The notes beneath the pieces are model-generated. The model saw only the letters and a program-made list of their open reading frames with translations, was not told the DNA's origin and made no database searches. Of a DNA stretch of 64,000 bases, positions 1 to 11,120 are shown in pieces (positions within the stretch are counted from its first letter, which is position 1; each line of letters begins with the position of its first letter). The stretch comes from Zanthoxylum bungeanum. Taxonomy: Eukaryota > Streptophyta > Magnoliopsida > Sapindales > Rutaceae. Location: positions 37,101 to 101,100 of the forward strand of contig SKCR01033449.1 in the NCBI GenBank assembly GCA_019454045.1. Reading direction: 5' to 3'. Position numbers and translations under genes: made by a program.

Positions 1-1740
1 TTAAAGATTTCGTTGTAATCAACACAATTTTGATAAGGATACCTTTCGCTACAAGCCTAGCTTAGTACGTTGGTATGTTGCCATCTATGTATGTCTTCCT
101 TGAAGACTTATATAGTACCAATAGGCACAATGTCTTTCGGTACATCAACTAGTATCCAAACATAGTTGATATACATGGAATCCATTTCGGATATCATGGC
201 ACTTTTCCATAATGGGGAGTCGATACCTTGTATCACTTCCTCATACGTAGTCAGTTGGTATTCCTCAATAAGATTGACATCTTTATGAGGTGAGATCAGA
301 AACCGATACCCTAGGTTGTTTTCTAAATCTCTCCAACTTACGCGGTTCTTGTGTATTCGAAGATTACTGGTAATAGTTTCATCCTTGATGAACTATTCAT
401 GTTCCATTAAGATTCGGTGCCATGAATAGTATTACTCCGACTTTCATTGAGTTTTACTATCCTCCCACTAACCACTGCATATCGGTATTCCTCTTAGGAA
501 AACCGCATGGCGAGCAACAATTAAAATTGTTCTCTTGTGAGTTGTATAAGTACTATACTTATGGTTTCCCTTGGATAACCTACAATTCGACACTTATCCG
601 ATTTGGGTTTTAGTTTGGTATCATCCAAACATATGCCCAGCATTCCCAAATTTTCAGGAATGAGAAACCCGGTTTCTTTCATGTTCATATCTAATATGAA
701 ATCTGTCAGACAGACATTTATGGAACCTTATTCTAAATAAGTTCTGCACTGTTTATGTGTATCCATTGAAGGAAATGGTAGCTCAGAGCGACTCATGATT
801 AACCTTATCATGTCTAACAAAATTCGGTTAATCATGTTCGGACACACACCGTCAAATTGACGTGTTTCGGGAGGAATCCTCATTTGAAAAAATACTTTAC
901 TCTTTCAAGTATATTAGAAACTTATTGCTTAAGTATTTTCCATTACGGTCTAACCGTGACGGTATAATACTTTAGCCGATCTGTCTATCTATTTCGTGTC
1001 GAAACTGTAAAAGGTTTCGATCTGTGTTCTTCAAAAGAAACACATAACCATAACGTGATGCCACATCTGTAAAGGTCACGAAATATTCATATCCACCTCT
1101 AGCCTAGCTAGATATGGGCCCACTTGCTTCACTATGAACTAGGGCTAACAGATCGGTGGCATTTGAACTTTTACCAAGTAAAGGTGTTTTAGACACTTTG
1201 CCCAATAAACTAGATTCGTAGACTTTATTTGAATGGATTCAAATCAGTCCGAGTACCCACTCTTCAAAAGTGTGGATATACGAGTCTTGTTTAATTGTGT
1301 CCTAGACAACAATGCCACATTAAGTTTATTCTGATCAAATCAGTTTGAGCTATTTGTTTGTCATGTTATACGTTCGAGATTTTATTTATATTCAAAATAT
1401 AAATACTGTTATTCACATCTAATGTGTTGATCTCAATATCATCTTTATATAATAAAACATTTTAGTGTTGTAGAATATAAAGGTATACCCGCAACGGGTT
1501 AAACCCCGATATAGAGATAATATTTCTAGTCAAACTAGTTACATTTTAAAAGTTTCCTAATTTAAGTACAGACCCGAAGGGTAGTCCCTAAATTCAGGTA
1601 TCTACGGTCAAAACAGCGACTTTCGTCCCGTTCTCAATACGCAGATTAATCTCAATAGATGTCAGTATCCTGCTCATAGCAGATTCTGAACATCAGTATA
1701 TATTCATGTATCACACTAAGTATTTAAAATCCAATTTTAA
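1..1740 (-). pseudogene. Degenerate copia pol of A1 (PR, IN, start of RT)
   Basis: No open frame of useful length remains, but pieces translate to copia pol on the minus strand. Positions 100-260 give the start of the RT domain, with EMDS and IVPIGTI segments that match A2 21060-21200. Integrase remnants lie at about 470-1230, including a VP-stop-K segment where VPSK is expected. The pre-integrase region lies near 1230-1400 and the protease region near 1500-1740. The RT catalytic box would be beyond the left edge. In the live family this would encode the polyprotein that makes and inserts the cDNA. Two stops (TAA at 718-720, TAG at 691-693) are shared with A2 and A3. It is a dead copy. Confidence 0.75.
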
Positions 1741-1748
1741 TACTAGTA

Positions 1749-2400
1749 GTGAACATAATGTTGACAAACATATTTGAAGTCAGAGCCTTGCCCCGTCTTC
1801 AATTCCTTCATGTCTGCTTTGTCCATACGATAGTCACGCTTCCGCGATCCCGTTTGCCACATTTAGGCAGACATTTTGGGATATGTCATTTATCTTCCCA
1901 GAAGATTATAATGATTTTACCTTTGCCCTTTTTCAACACTCCAGAAGCCTTTGGCCTAGCCTTGGCCTTTTGGAATATCAAAGTAAGATGCGCCTTGCGC
2001 TACTTGCCTTATTGCAAATTTTGACTTTGTCTCCTTGAGAATAGTCATTAACTCTCCAAGAGTTATTATTGCAATTTTAGTACTTCTAAAATCTAAGTAT
2101 AGATTTATGAAGATCCTTCAATTTCAGTATCATACTTTAAGGATCTAATCCTTAGTGCTGATTAAGAAATTAAGGAGTCTACTACGACAAGCTTAATGGA
2201 TTAAGCACTTAAGTTATCATCACATGAATCTTCCAAAGATCATGCTCTACTATTTGCTTAAGTCCGAGCTTAGGCCTAATATGTTATTTTATCAAATAAA
2301 GTAACTTATTAGTTTCCAGGACCATCCTGAAATTTTATTCCCAATTTGAAAAATTAAACCATTTAAATACATTTTTCCCTAGGATTATGTATTAAACGTC
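1749..2400 (-). pseudogene. Degenerate copia gag of A1
   Basis: Minus-strand sequence around 1840-1900 is the counterpart of the gag zinc-knuckle segment that is intact in A3 (41960-42010). Here it is shifted out of frame: the cysteine codons and the CGKR segment can be seen, but not in one frame. Sequence to 2400 matches the rest of A2 gag (18960-19480) in order. Gag would package RNA in the virus-like particle. The plus-strand open frame at 1749-2024 is a shadow of this region. Confidence 0.6.
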
Positions 2401-4286
2401 AATCTTTCAATTTTATCTTGATTCTAATAGTCCAACTATTTATTCAACGATTTAGGTACTATTTATTATAATGATTTCTATAGTCCAACTATTTAATCAA
2501 CGATAATTAATTAAATCAAATATATTGATTATTATAATCCAATTATATAATCAAATATAAATGAATAGTTTGAATACAATCCAACTGTTAATTAAAACAA
2601 CGTTTAAATATTAGTCCAACTAACATTTAATATTTTTGACGAATGATATTTGTTTGAGCGCATATGGCAAGTAATTAAACGAATATTGCAAATTCAATTC
2701 TTGCCTCCCAATATTTTTCGGCGAGCCTCTAACCCTCTGTCGAGTACTCGGGAAATCGTGTTTCCTAGCGGGCTAGGATCCCATTAAATATCACACAATC
2801 TTGACTTTGGCCAACAAATTGTATGATAATTAACTAGGTAGATCTCTAAGATCAATTGGATCCAATCCAATTCCTAGATCCAGTAGGGGGACATCCAAGT
2901 CCGTAACATATATCTTATATATGCCAATATATCCAATATATTGCCTAACCTTTTTCCTCTGAATCAACTAAGCCTTGGCTTTGGCACAACAAACTTAGTG
3001 ATCCCAGTTAAGCGTAACCCATTGACCATGGAAAGCTTCGTAATCAATGTCGATGGACAAGAAGTGGTATTGACTTTGGCCAACAAACCACAACTTGGAC
3101 AAGACACCGATATGGAACAAAGCTATCGTGATTCAAACACATCCTCGACGGACAAAGGCCTTGACTTTGGCCAACAAACCAATGTCAGTCTTAGATCTTG
3201 AGTAAGAATCACTCAATGGAAGGAAAAACGCTTAATTATCAAATTAATTAATCTGATAATTAGTGACCATCCAATGTTCAAACAACGATTTGATTTTGCG
3301 CGAGTCAAACTCGTTTTTGCGAATAAATACTCAAAGTAGGAATTCTCGAATTAAATTAAACTATAAAATTAAATCCAATTCAATTTGCATTTAATAATAA
3401 TTCGCTTATTTAATTACAAATTAAATATCACACTTTATTAATAAACCTTTACGATTTAAATTCCAAATTTAATCGTTACAGGTCTTAAAGCCCGATTAAT
3501 ATCCAATATTAATTTAATTAAAGTCCAATGGGCTTTTAATTAATTTCTTTAGGCGTGGACTTTTGTTCAACTCGGGTCAAACCCAATAACCAAAGTCCAA
3601 TCCGGGAGTTACCCATAAGCCTAGAAATCAATTTAGGCCCAATTAAATAATTAAGGTCCATTAGTCGCATTTGGACTTTTTGGAAGCGGTTTTGGGCCCA
3701 ATTGGATCCAACCAATTTAGCCTAAACCCAACTTGGTACAACCAAGCCCAATAACAACATTACAAGCCCAATTTCCAAAATTAACCTAATTCAATTAAAT
3801 TACAAAATCCAATTTCATAATTTAATTACCTAAAGTGTATTACACAATTAATTACCCAATTAACATTTCTAAAACATCAATTAGCCTAATTAATCATGCT
3901 CATTTACGTCAATTAGTGTCCAACACATTTTGTCAAAAAATCAAACCCATTTTTCATGCATAAGTCTTGGCAATTTGGGGATATTTATATCCGATTTGGT
4001 TTCAATCCAATTAAATCCACAATCGACATAAATCAACATTCCCGAATGATTTCCAACACATCCAATGATCAAAAAATCAAAAATCCAAGACTTTAGGGCT
4101 AGTTCATCATTCGGCCAAGCCATGATAAATTGGGAAAAATTATTCCAAACCACATTTAATCAATTTGATCTAATCAATCTACAATTAAACATGTATTAAG
4201 CATACTCAAACATCCAATTCATCCAAATCATGCTAAAAAATATTTTACCCAAATTTTAAACCCTAATCATTTTCATGTTCAACCTT
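2401..4286 (-). other. Non-coding leader of A1 between primer site and gag
   Basis: About 1.9 kb of AT-rich sequence with no credible coding frame. It matches the leaders of A2 (16674-18960) and A3 (42561-44942). It carries repeated copies of a ttggccaaagtcaag-like motif (about 2805, 3070 and 3163, read on the opposite strand) and short palindromes with 3-nt spacers. Such a long leader is large for a copia element. Confidence 0.7.
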
Positions 4287-4298
4287 GCTCTGATACCA
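4287..4298 (-). promoter_or_regulatory. Primer binding site of A1
   Basis: The minus strand reads tggtatcagagc, the usual complement of the 3' end of initiator methionine tRNA in plant copia elements. It lies one base from the LTR end at 4300, which fixes the LTR boundary. Confidence 0.85.
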
Positions 4299-4299
4299 T

Positions 4300-6108
4300 T
4301 GTTGGAATTTATTAAGCATCCTAAGATCATTAAACAAGCATGAAACAAGTGCGAATACAATGAGGGAGTTGTGGAATACTCACATCGATCGGTTGAGCGA
4401 TGCTAGAGGCAACAAAAATTCAGTTTCTGTCTTCCTTCATACTCGACAGTGGCAGTGAAACAGCCCACTGTTTTCGGCCATGGTTTGTCCTTCGTCAAGC
4501 TCCAAGCTTCGTCAAACGATTCCAAGCTCATGGGTGGACTTCCCTATCACCTTCGCATGTCTCTCGGAGTGCTAGCTTTCAGGATTTTTGCCATAAAATC
4601 CCACTTATGCTTCCCATCTTCTCGGTTTTCTTGACAGAAACCAGTGAAGAAAATGGCGAAATGGCTGTGAGAGAGAGAGGAGAATTTGGCTGCAAATTCG
4701 TGAGCCATGGAGAGAGAATGATGGATTTTTGTATTTCATTATTTGTTTTCCAAAAACAAATAAAACATATACCATTTCCACTTTTCAAAAAGTCAAGGCA
4801 ACAAAGTTTTGCCAACCACCACCATCAACTCACATCACTCAATCAATCAATTGTCACATCACTCAAAGTGACATGATTTGACGCTTGATGTGACTGATGA
4901 TTTGACGCTTGATTTGACTTGCGTCCCGCACTCGAATTCGAAATCCGAATGCGCTCGCAAACAATCCCGGGCTCGGGTTCGCTAATTCCAAATTAACGAA
5001 TTTTCCGTTACGACGTAATCAAATGATTATGCCTAGCGAAATCATTATTCACGTCGCTAACGAATTAATTCTAAATTAATTTGTTCGCTCGAATAAAATC
5101 TAATTTTAATTCCGCGTCGAAATCCAATTTCGTTTAATATATCAAATATATTAATTTATCGATTAATTCCAAATTAATCGTTATCTCTCTTTAAATGATA
5201 TTTTATCCCAGATAAAATATCTCCGCAATTAATCCCAGATTAATTTTCTCTCTCATCTAATTAATCCCAGATTAGTTAAAGTGTGAGTCATACGTCAACA
5301 GTGAATCTTCGGGAAGCGACCCATGAGATCCCCGGATATGTTGGCAGTAAATTCGGTCGTCAGACTTTCCGAACACGTAAGTACCTAGTACTACGCTTAT
5401 ACCGATTTACAAGACAAGGTTGGCTTCTAGCAAAACGCCATGCCTACCCAATTCTCCAGAAATATCCTTACAGGAATATAAGGATCTATATCAGGCGTAG
5501 TATACGTAGTATTGCATATTTCGATCCAGTATCGGATGATCACGTGCTAGGCCTAGGGTTAGAATTGTGTATGCCCCGTACGAAGCACATATCGGATGTC
5601 TGGTAACTAGTCTCTATAATCGGATAAACATGACCTTGTCATTTTATCCCGATGACTGCAGGACATAAGAGTACTAGTATCGTATCCTACGTGACCATCA
5701 TCTCCATATGACTGGAGTGACACTCAATCTTGACATCACACCCAACACACTACGATTCTCGATATACCCAGAAGAGGCGTACACAGAAATCGGTTAAAGC
5801 CCTGGACGACCAAAACCAAAGTATATTGATTATCGTATGTATAAGCGGTGCAAGTCTCAGGTTAAGACCAAATACACCTACTCTGATTTCGGACTTCCAT
5901 AGACACATAGTCATACTACCAATGAAATTCCGAGGGGGTCTATCCAGAGCGAAGCTGTTTCCCGTACCATCGGTAAAACACAACCTCCTATTACACTTGC
6001 ATGAGTATCCTATACCCAAATATATGAGAACTATGCCGTTATGCCCTCACAACGCGCACAAGTGTAATACTAGTCTTTTACGCATTTATAGATGTCCAAT
6101 CTCGGTAG
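4300..6108 (-). repeat. 5' LTR of A1, truncated
   Basis: On the plus strand it starts TGTTGGAA next to the primer site. It carries the family A LTR blocks in reverse order: the palindrome array (about 4970-5280), the cgggaagcgacccatgag block (5310-5330), and the block ending near tgtccaatctcggtag at 6108. The TG...CA outer end is missing. Its primer-site-proximal 600 bases resemble A4 more than A2 or A3, so A1 and A4 look like one subfamily. Confidence 0.85.
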
Positions 6109-6640
6109 AAGCCAACCATGTCTTGTAAATCGGTAAGAGCGTGGTAGTAGGTACGCACATATTCAGATATTCCGATAACCGGATTTACTGCCAACATATC
6201 CAGAGATCTCATGGGTCGCTTCCCGAAGATTCACCGATGACGTATGATTCAAACATAATTAATCTGGGATTAATTATGAGAGAGAGAAAATTAATCTAGG
6301 ATTAATTACGGAGAAATTTTATTTGGGATAAAATACTATTAGAAGAGAGAGACCGATTATTTTGGAATTAATCGATAAAATAATATATTTGATATATTAA
6401 ACGAAAATAGATTTCGACGCGAAATTAAAATTAGATTTTAATTGGGGCAAACGAAATAATTTAGAATTAATTCACGAGCGGCGTGAATCGTAATTTTGCT
6501 AGGCATAATTATTTAATTAAATTTGATTTAATTACGTCGCAAAGGAAAATTTGTTAATTCGGAATTAGCGAACCCGAGCCCGGGATATGTTGCGGGCCCA
6601 CTCGGATTTTGAATCAAGTGGGGCCCATATGTCACATCAC
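4920..6640. repeat. Large inverted repeat from opposed family A LTRs
   Basis: The A1 LTR segment of about 4920-5430 is the reverse complement, with mismatches, of the A2 LTR segment of about 6107-6640. A spacer of about 675 bases separates them. The arms are about 0.5 kb. The junction at 6107-6113 falls within gtagaagccaacc, which fits recombination or end joining between two LTR copies. Confidence 0.8.
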
Positions 6641-7158
6641 ATGTCACATCACTAGTCATTCATTCAACTTTTTGGTGATGGAAGTTAGTGAATGAAATCA
6701 TGGTAACTTGTTTTACACACAAGTTGAAAGGTGATTGACTTTATACCAACTTTGGTATATCTTTTATTTTAATTTTGGAAATCAAAATAAGTCATTTTTA
6801 CTCATCTCTCTTTTCTCCCATCTCTCACGCCCAAACTCCTTTCTTCTCAAAAGTTTGGCTTGGCCGAATTTAACAAGGGACAATGTGAAAATTGTGGCAA
6901 TATTTTCTAGATGTTAGCACATCCAATGAGTCTTACAAAGGTGATAGGGAAACATATCCATGAGTTTGGAATTCAAGGAGATGCTTGGAAGCTTTACATA
7001 CATCAAAGGGGAGCTTGGAGCACAACACAAAGGCTTGGAATTTTTGTTATCTCCTACATCCAAAACTAATCAAAGTGAGTATTTTCCGCATTCTTACTTT
7101 TTTGTATTCACATGATTTCTTGCGTAATTGATCTTGGTTTGACCTAGAAAATCCAACA
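6109..7158 (+). repeat. 5' LTR of A2, 5'-truncated
   Basis: It corresponds to 23341-24342 of the A2 3' LTR: gaagccaaccatgtc, the gggtcgcttcccgaag block, the palindrome array at 6250-6560, and an end in gacctagaaaatccaaca. About 890 bases of the LTR start are missing. The left neighbour is the reversed A1 LTR. Confidence 0.85.
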
Positions 7159-7159
7159 A

Positions 7160-7171
7160 TGGTATCAGAGC
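7160..7171 (+). promoter_or_regulatory. Primer binding site of A2
   Basis: tggtatcagagc, one base after the LTR end ccaaca at 7158. Complementary to initiator methionine tRNA. Confidence 0.88.
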
Positions 7172-7261
7172 TATAATGAGCATGAAATTGAATTTAGGGT
7201 TCTTAAACTTTAATTTGGGATTTTGTGATTTGAGCAAGATTTCTTCAAATTGATTGGTTGG

Positions 7262-7266
7262 GTATG
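7262..7266. repeat. Target site duplication of the TR-GAG element, left copy (right copy 16669-16673)
   Basis: gtatg stands immediately before TGTAGGCACT and again immediately after GTTCCCACA. Five bases is the usual size for LTR elements. Confidence 0.9.
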
Positions 7267-7935
7267 TGTAGGCACTGCATTTTTGCATATAATTCCCCAT
7301 GATGAGTCTCATTTGGAGGTACTAACTTTTAAGTCACGGAAGTCACGAGAAACGGACGTCGGAAGGGGAAATTCAGAATAAGTACGTCATCAGATTCATT
7401 TCACAAGTTCACTGTTTTTGTTCGTGCTGCGTTCGTTACTTCGTTGAACGTCAAATAGATTGCGGGCGTTCGTGCCGCGTTGAGGAGGCGTTCGAACGGT
7501 GTCGGTAATTCTGGTTTTGCTGCTAGCCTCACACCCAAGCCCAATTAACCCACCAAAGCCCATAAAACACATCCCAATTAATAAAACATATTTAAAACAC
7601 ATGGGAAATTAAATTAAATCTTAATTAAATTAAACATTGAATTAAATAAAATATTTAAACCATTTACCAATTAAATAAAACATAAAATATAATCATACCT
7701 AATTAAGACAAATCAAATATATTAACTTCCTAACTAAACAAAATCACATACTAAATTAAAAAGATGTCATGCCTAATTAAAATCAATCATAACCAATTAA
7801 AAATATTGTATTCCTAATCTAAACCAAATTTGTCCCCCATCAAATCCCTTGTTTCCTTGTCCAACACCAAATCAAATCCTCCCTTTAATGCCAAATCCCT
7901 TCCTTGTGAGACAAGGTGAAGCCCTAGCCATTCTC

Positions 7936-7944
7936 TATATAAAC
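7936..7944 (+). promoter_or_regulatory. TATA box in the TR-GAG 5' LTR
   Basis: tctatataaaca lies about 670 bases into the LTR and is conserved in the 3' LTR at 14518. Transcription would start about 30 bases downstream, near 7970. U3 would then be about 0.7 kb, leaving an unusually long R-U5. Confidence 0.65.
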
Positions 7945-8629
7945 AACACCTCTCCAAGGCATTCCCCTCCCCTAGTGCACGCCCATTACAAAAAAAGAAG
8001 CAAAGAATTTCCAACCCCTTTCCCCTAGCTCATTCACACAAGAAACACCCAAGCTCATACACACAACTCACACGAAAATCACAACACCCACAAGAAACAC
8101 CCAAAGCTTATTGACACAACTCTCCCTCACTCTCAATAATCGAAGATCACAAACCAAAGAACCCTCATTGCCTTGACCAAAACACATCCCGAACAGCCCT
8201 TTACCTCATCAAAACAGCCCCCGAACCACACCATAACACCACCGAAAATCACACCCAAAACAGTAGCCAAAACATCCCAAGAACAGTAACTAAAATACAG
8301 CAGCAGAACAGTAGCAAAACGGCAGCGAATCGGAGTCAAAAGCAGCAGCAAAAGACGGAGAACAACGACTCAAACGTGAGAGGTGAGACAACGACGAGAG
8401 AGCAGTGAACCAGTGAACCGGAAGAGTTGCGGAGCATCCACCCTTCCGACGATCGTGTGCCGTACATCCGAGAGGTGATTTAAAAGGTTAAACCTGAGGG
8501 TACTTTTCACACTCATCTTTATTTGATTTTTGTTATTTATCTTGATCGTATTTTAATTATTTGTTGAATCTTGTTTGTATATGATGTGTGTTGTGGGTAT
8601 TGGATGAATGGAAAAGTGTCGTCTCTTGT

Positions 8630-8722
8630 GGTATATAGGATGGAAACCCGGACATAAATTTCATAGCCGATTCCGAATGGACGGTAGTATGATCTGTACT
8701 CGGGATACAACTCCACGTACCA
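8630..8722 (+). repeat. Block shared between the TR-GAG LTR and the B1 copia leader
   Basis: Starting ggtatataggatggaaaccc, this stretch of about 90 bases aligns at roughly 85% by eye with 25402-25493 in the leader of copia B1. It also recurs in the TR-GAG 3' LTR from about 15204. The elements belong to different superfamilies. Confidence 0.8.
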
Positions 8723-9133
8723 CTTGAGTAAACGGAACACTCTTTTGTTTTATGTTGCTTCAGTTTATTTATTTTTCGTTATTTGAATTCTGCATGTTAC
8801 TTTTGTATGTGTGATACAACCGAGCGCATGGGCTTAGTAAGTCGGATTAAAGGTCCCCTATTTGGAGGGGTTAAAATCCTTTACCACGATGCTTTGCCGC
8901 GCCGGTTGATGTGTGTTCGGTTGAATGCAAGATATGTTCAATCGGATATACTAAGTTTGATATGATTGTCTTTATTTTTATATGCATTGAGATAAGCGCA
9001 TGGGCTTAGTAAGTGTGATGAAAGGTCCTCTAATTGAAGAGGTTAAAATCCTTTGCCACGATGCTTCGCCGCGGCTCGTATTTCGCTATTTGCTTTTTTA
9101 TGTATGTATTGCATCACATTTTGTGCATCAGGT

Positions 9134-9540
9134 CAGTTCCCGTTCGAACGCGTTATCAAACACTATACGAACGCGACCCTTCTATTTTCCGTTCGAACGC
9201 ATTTTACAAACTCTACTCGAACGCGCATGCATTTTGTTTCATCAGGTATGGATCCGTTTGAATGCGTTATCGAACGCTATACGAACGCGAACCTTCTGTT
9301 TCCCATTCGAACGTGTTTTACAAACGCTACGCGAACGCACACGCACTTTCTTAGTCTTAGCATCCATCGGGTCTGGTTCCGTTTGAACGCGTTCTCGAAC
9401 GCTACACGAACGCATACGTACTTTCTTAGTCTTATCATGCATCAGGTCTGGTTCTGTTCGATCGCGTTCTCAAATGCTATATGAACGTGAACCTTCTGTT
9501 TACCGTTCGAACGCGTTTACGAACGTTACACGAACACGCA
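9134..9540 (+). repeat. GTTCGAACGCG minisatellite in the TR-GAG 5' LTR
   Basis: About six or seven imperfect units of 50-75 bases. Each has a near-palindromic cgttcgaacgcgtt followed by an aacgctayacgaacgc segment. The 3' LTR copy covers about 15713-16115. It is a CpG-dense island in AT-rich DNA. The several open frames across it are only translations of the repeat. Confidence 0.8.
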
Positions 9541-10097
9541 CACACTGAACTGAGTCTGTCTCATCATATTCATGCATAATTGCCTCTTGGTTGATCTTTC
9601 TTGTGTTATGTAGCCAATCATATTATTTGTATTCCTGCATTTATCCATTCTATGTGTTCTTGGGATGATATTCAAGCATGATTAGGCTGTTAGCATGTTA
9701 TTTGGTTAATATGTTCATGAGATAGTATTCAAGCATGAATAGGTTGTTCTTAGTTTTCCATATCATATGATTGAGAAATGTTCATGAGATTGCCATCAGA
9801 TGTTGCATGTTGTGATGAACTTGTTGATGTATGCATGTGAATTTAGAAGCATGATACTCTTGGAAATAAGTGTTACTTAAACTTGATTAAATTATTACAT
9901 AAATCCTTTCATTACAAGTGACATAAGTAAGGGACCATTCCGAACCCAACGGTTTGAGGTCTTCCCTTGCGAGGGGTGAGTGCGTCCTTAAATCTTTGTC
10001 CCGGTTCACACAGGGTGGCGACTCCATGTTATTTTGTACTTCCCAACTAGGCCGCGAGCCTAGAACAGCGTCGCCCAGGTTCTGTGTTCCCACAGTC

Positions 10098-10115
10098 TAG
10101 CGACTCCACTGGGGA
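10098..10115 (+). promoter_or_regulatory. Primer-site-like sequence of the TR-GAG element
   Basis: tagcgactccactgggga lies three bases after the LTR end. Primer sites begin TGG (complement of tRNA CCA). Here the second base is A, which fits a later G-to-A change. The rest resembles the primer site used by Ogre-type elements (reported as an arginine tRNA). The tRNA assignment is from memory and uncertain. Confidence 0.55.
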
Positions 10116-11120
10116 TAGAGAATCGGCCCCAAATATTGTCTTGTAATGTTTGGATTTATGTTTTTAATTGACCGTGTCTATAGTGGATAAAATGGGGGTT
10201 AAATCAAAGGTATTTAAGGCTAGGTAATGGTTTGGTGTCTTCCTTCATTCACTACCTTTCTAGAAGGAAAAGCTGTGAAGGCACCTATATGGCCATCTAC
10301 TCGTAGCCTATTGTGATGGACTAATTTGGAGGATTCGTTGTTTATTCCTGACACCAAGCGATAAGAGCCTAAGAGGCTTGGGTATTTAAGTGAGCCTCGC
10401 TCCACCTTCCCTCTGGGGAATCTACAACGAGAAATCCATTTGACAGTATGTCACATGCCATAGCTCATTGGCACGTACCTTAGTGTATAAAAAGGGTGCG
10501 CTCACTTGGTTGCTCGAACCCTTGATTAGGGAGACCTAGTTGTGGGCCATCCTTCACCGATGAGAGCCTTTGTCTATACTCTTGTGAACCCACCCATAGA
10601 TCGAGGTTGTATGGTTAAAGTAACAATTATTTCCTTGAGTATGTGCTTGTGGACCATCCTCATTTGGATGCAGTTGGACCATTGTCAGAAATGCGGACTT
10701 GCTGGGCCATTTAAACTGGGGCAAGTTCGTACCTTATGACCATTGGGCAAAGCTTCTGAAATGTTGATTGACCATTATGTAGAAATTATTACTCTATGTT
10801 TGCATTATCTTTCTTTTATGCTTGTGCTTGGGAACATCATCGTTTGGATCCATTTGGACCATTTGTCATGAGATGTGAACTCGTTGGCCATTTAAACTGG
10901 GACGAGTTCATTCCTATGACAGTTAGCCCAAAAGCTTCTAAAATGATAATGGGCCGACTTGTTTGAAAATTTTAGTTGATTTAGTTTGTTATATATGTTA
11001 CATGCATCTCATGCACCCCATGCATACATACATCATGTTAACCCTTGTGTTCTGAAAGCCATCATAGATTCCCGTTGGGTTAGAAAAAATGGAAGACTCA
11101 CCAAAATACTGAGAACAGAC
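10116..11120 (+). other. Leader of the TR-GAG element
   Basis: One kilobase between primer site and gag with no credible coding frame. It contains two diverged copies of a segment of about 110 bases (about 10640-10750 and 10825-10930), recognisable by gtgcttg..ggaccat and ggccatttaaactggg. Confidence 0.6.

Larger units (their letters stand above)
1..6108 (-). mobile_element. Family A Ty1/copia retrotransposon A1, partial (left end outside window)
   Basis: Read on the minus strand the order is LTR, tRNA-iMet-type primer site, leader, gag, protease, integrase and the first part of reverse transcriptase, then the window edge. This is the Ty1/copia order. The same parts recur in A2, A3 and A4. 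The LTR is truncated at 6108, where it meets the oppositely oriented LTR of A2; its outermost roughly 230 bases are missing, judged against A2 22450-22680. All coding parts are decayed. Confidence 0.85.
7267..10094 (+). repeat. 5' LTR of the TR-GAG element
   Basis: 2828 bases, matching 13842-16668. It contains a GTTCG-rich patch (7420-7500), a TATA box (7936), an A/C-rich stretch after the expected start site, a block at 8630-8722 shared with the B1 leader, a direct duplication of about 80 bases (8825-8905 and 8997-9077, gcgcatgggcttagtaagt), and a GTTCGAACGCG minisatellite (9134-9540). No protein frame in it is credible. Confidence 0.9.

Noticed and set aside
2941..3201. Frame of 86 codons with repeated TLANK/LDFGQQ-like segments
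   Set aside because: It is the leader of A1 read on the wrong strand; the repeats are the ttggccaaagtcaag motif.
4400..4876. Plus-strand frame of 158 codons
   Set aside because: Lies wholly inside the A1 LTR, is not conserved in other family A LTRs and overlaps open frames in other phases.
5283..6128. Frames of 107 and 132 codons, and similar ones in other family A LTRs (45874-46122, 51443-51643, 51939-52121, 55273-55455)
   Set aside because: They recur because the LTR recurs. Open length varies, and stops interrupt them in other copies.
7160..7171. Possible tRNA gene fragments at the tggtatcagagc sites
   Set aside because: These are primer binding sites next to LTR ends; no cloverleaf surrounds them.
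9000..9484. Overlapping open frames of 75-143 codons in the TR-GAG LTRs (also 15574-16127)
   Set aside because: They are translations of the CpG-rich GTTCGAACGCG minisatellite, are open in several frames at once and have no known domain.
9134..9540. Heat-shock elements (GAAnnTTC) in the GTTCGAACGCG units
   Set aside because: GAA and TTC are spaced by four bases (GAACGCGTTC) or none (TTCGAA), not the required two.
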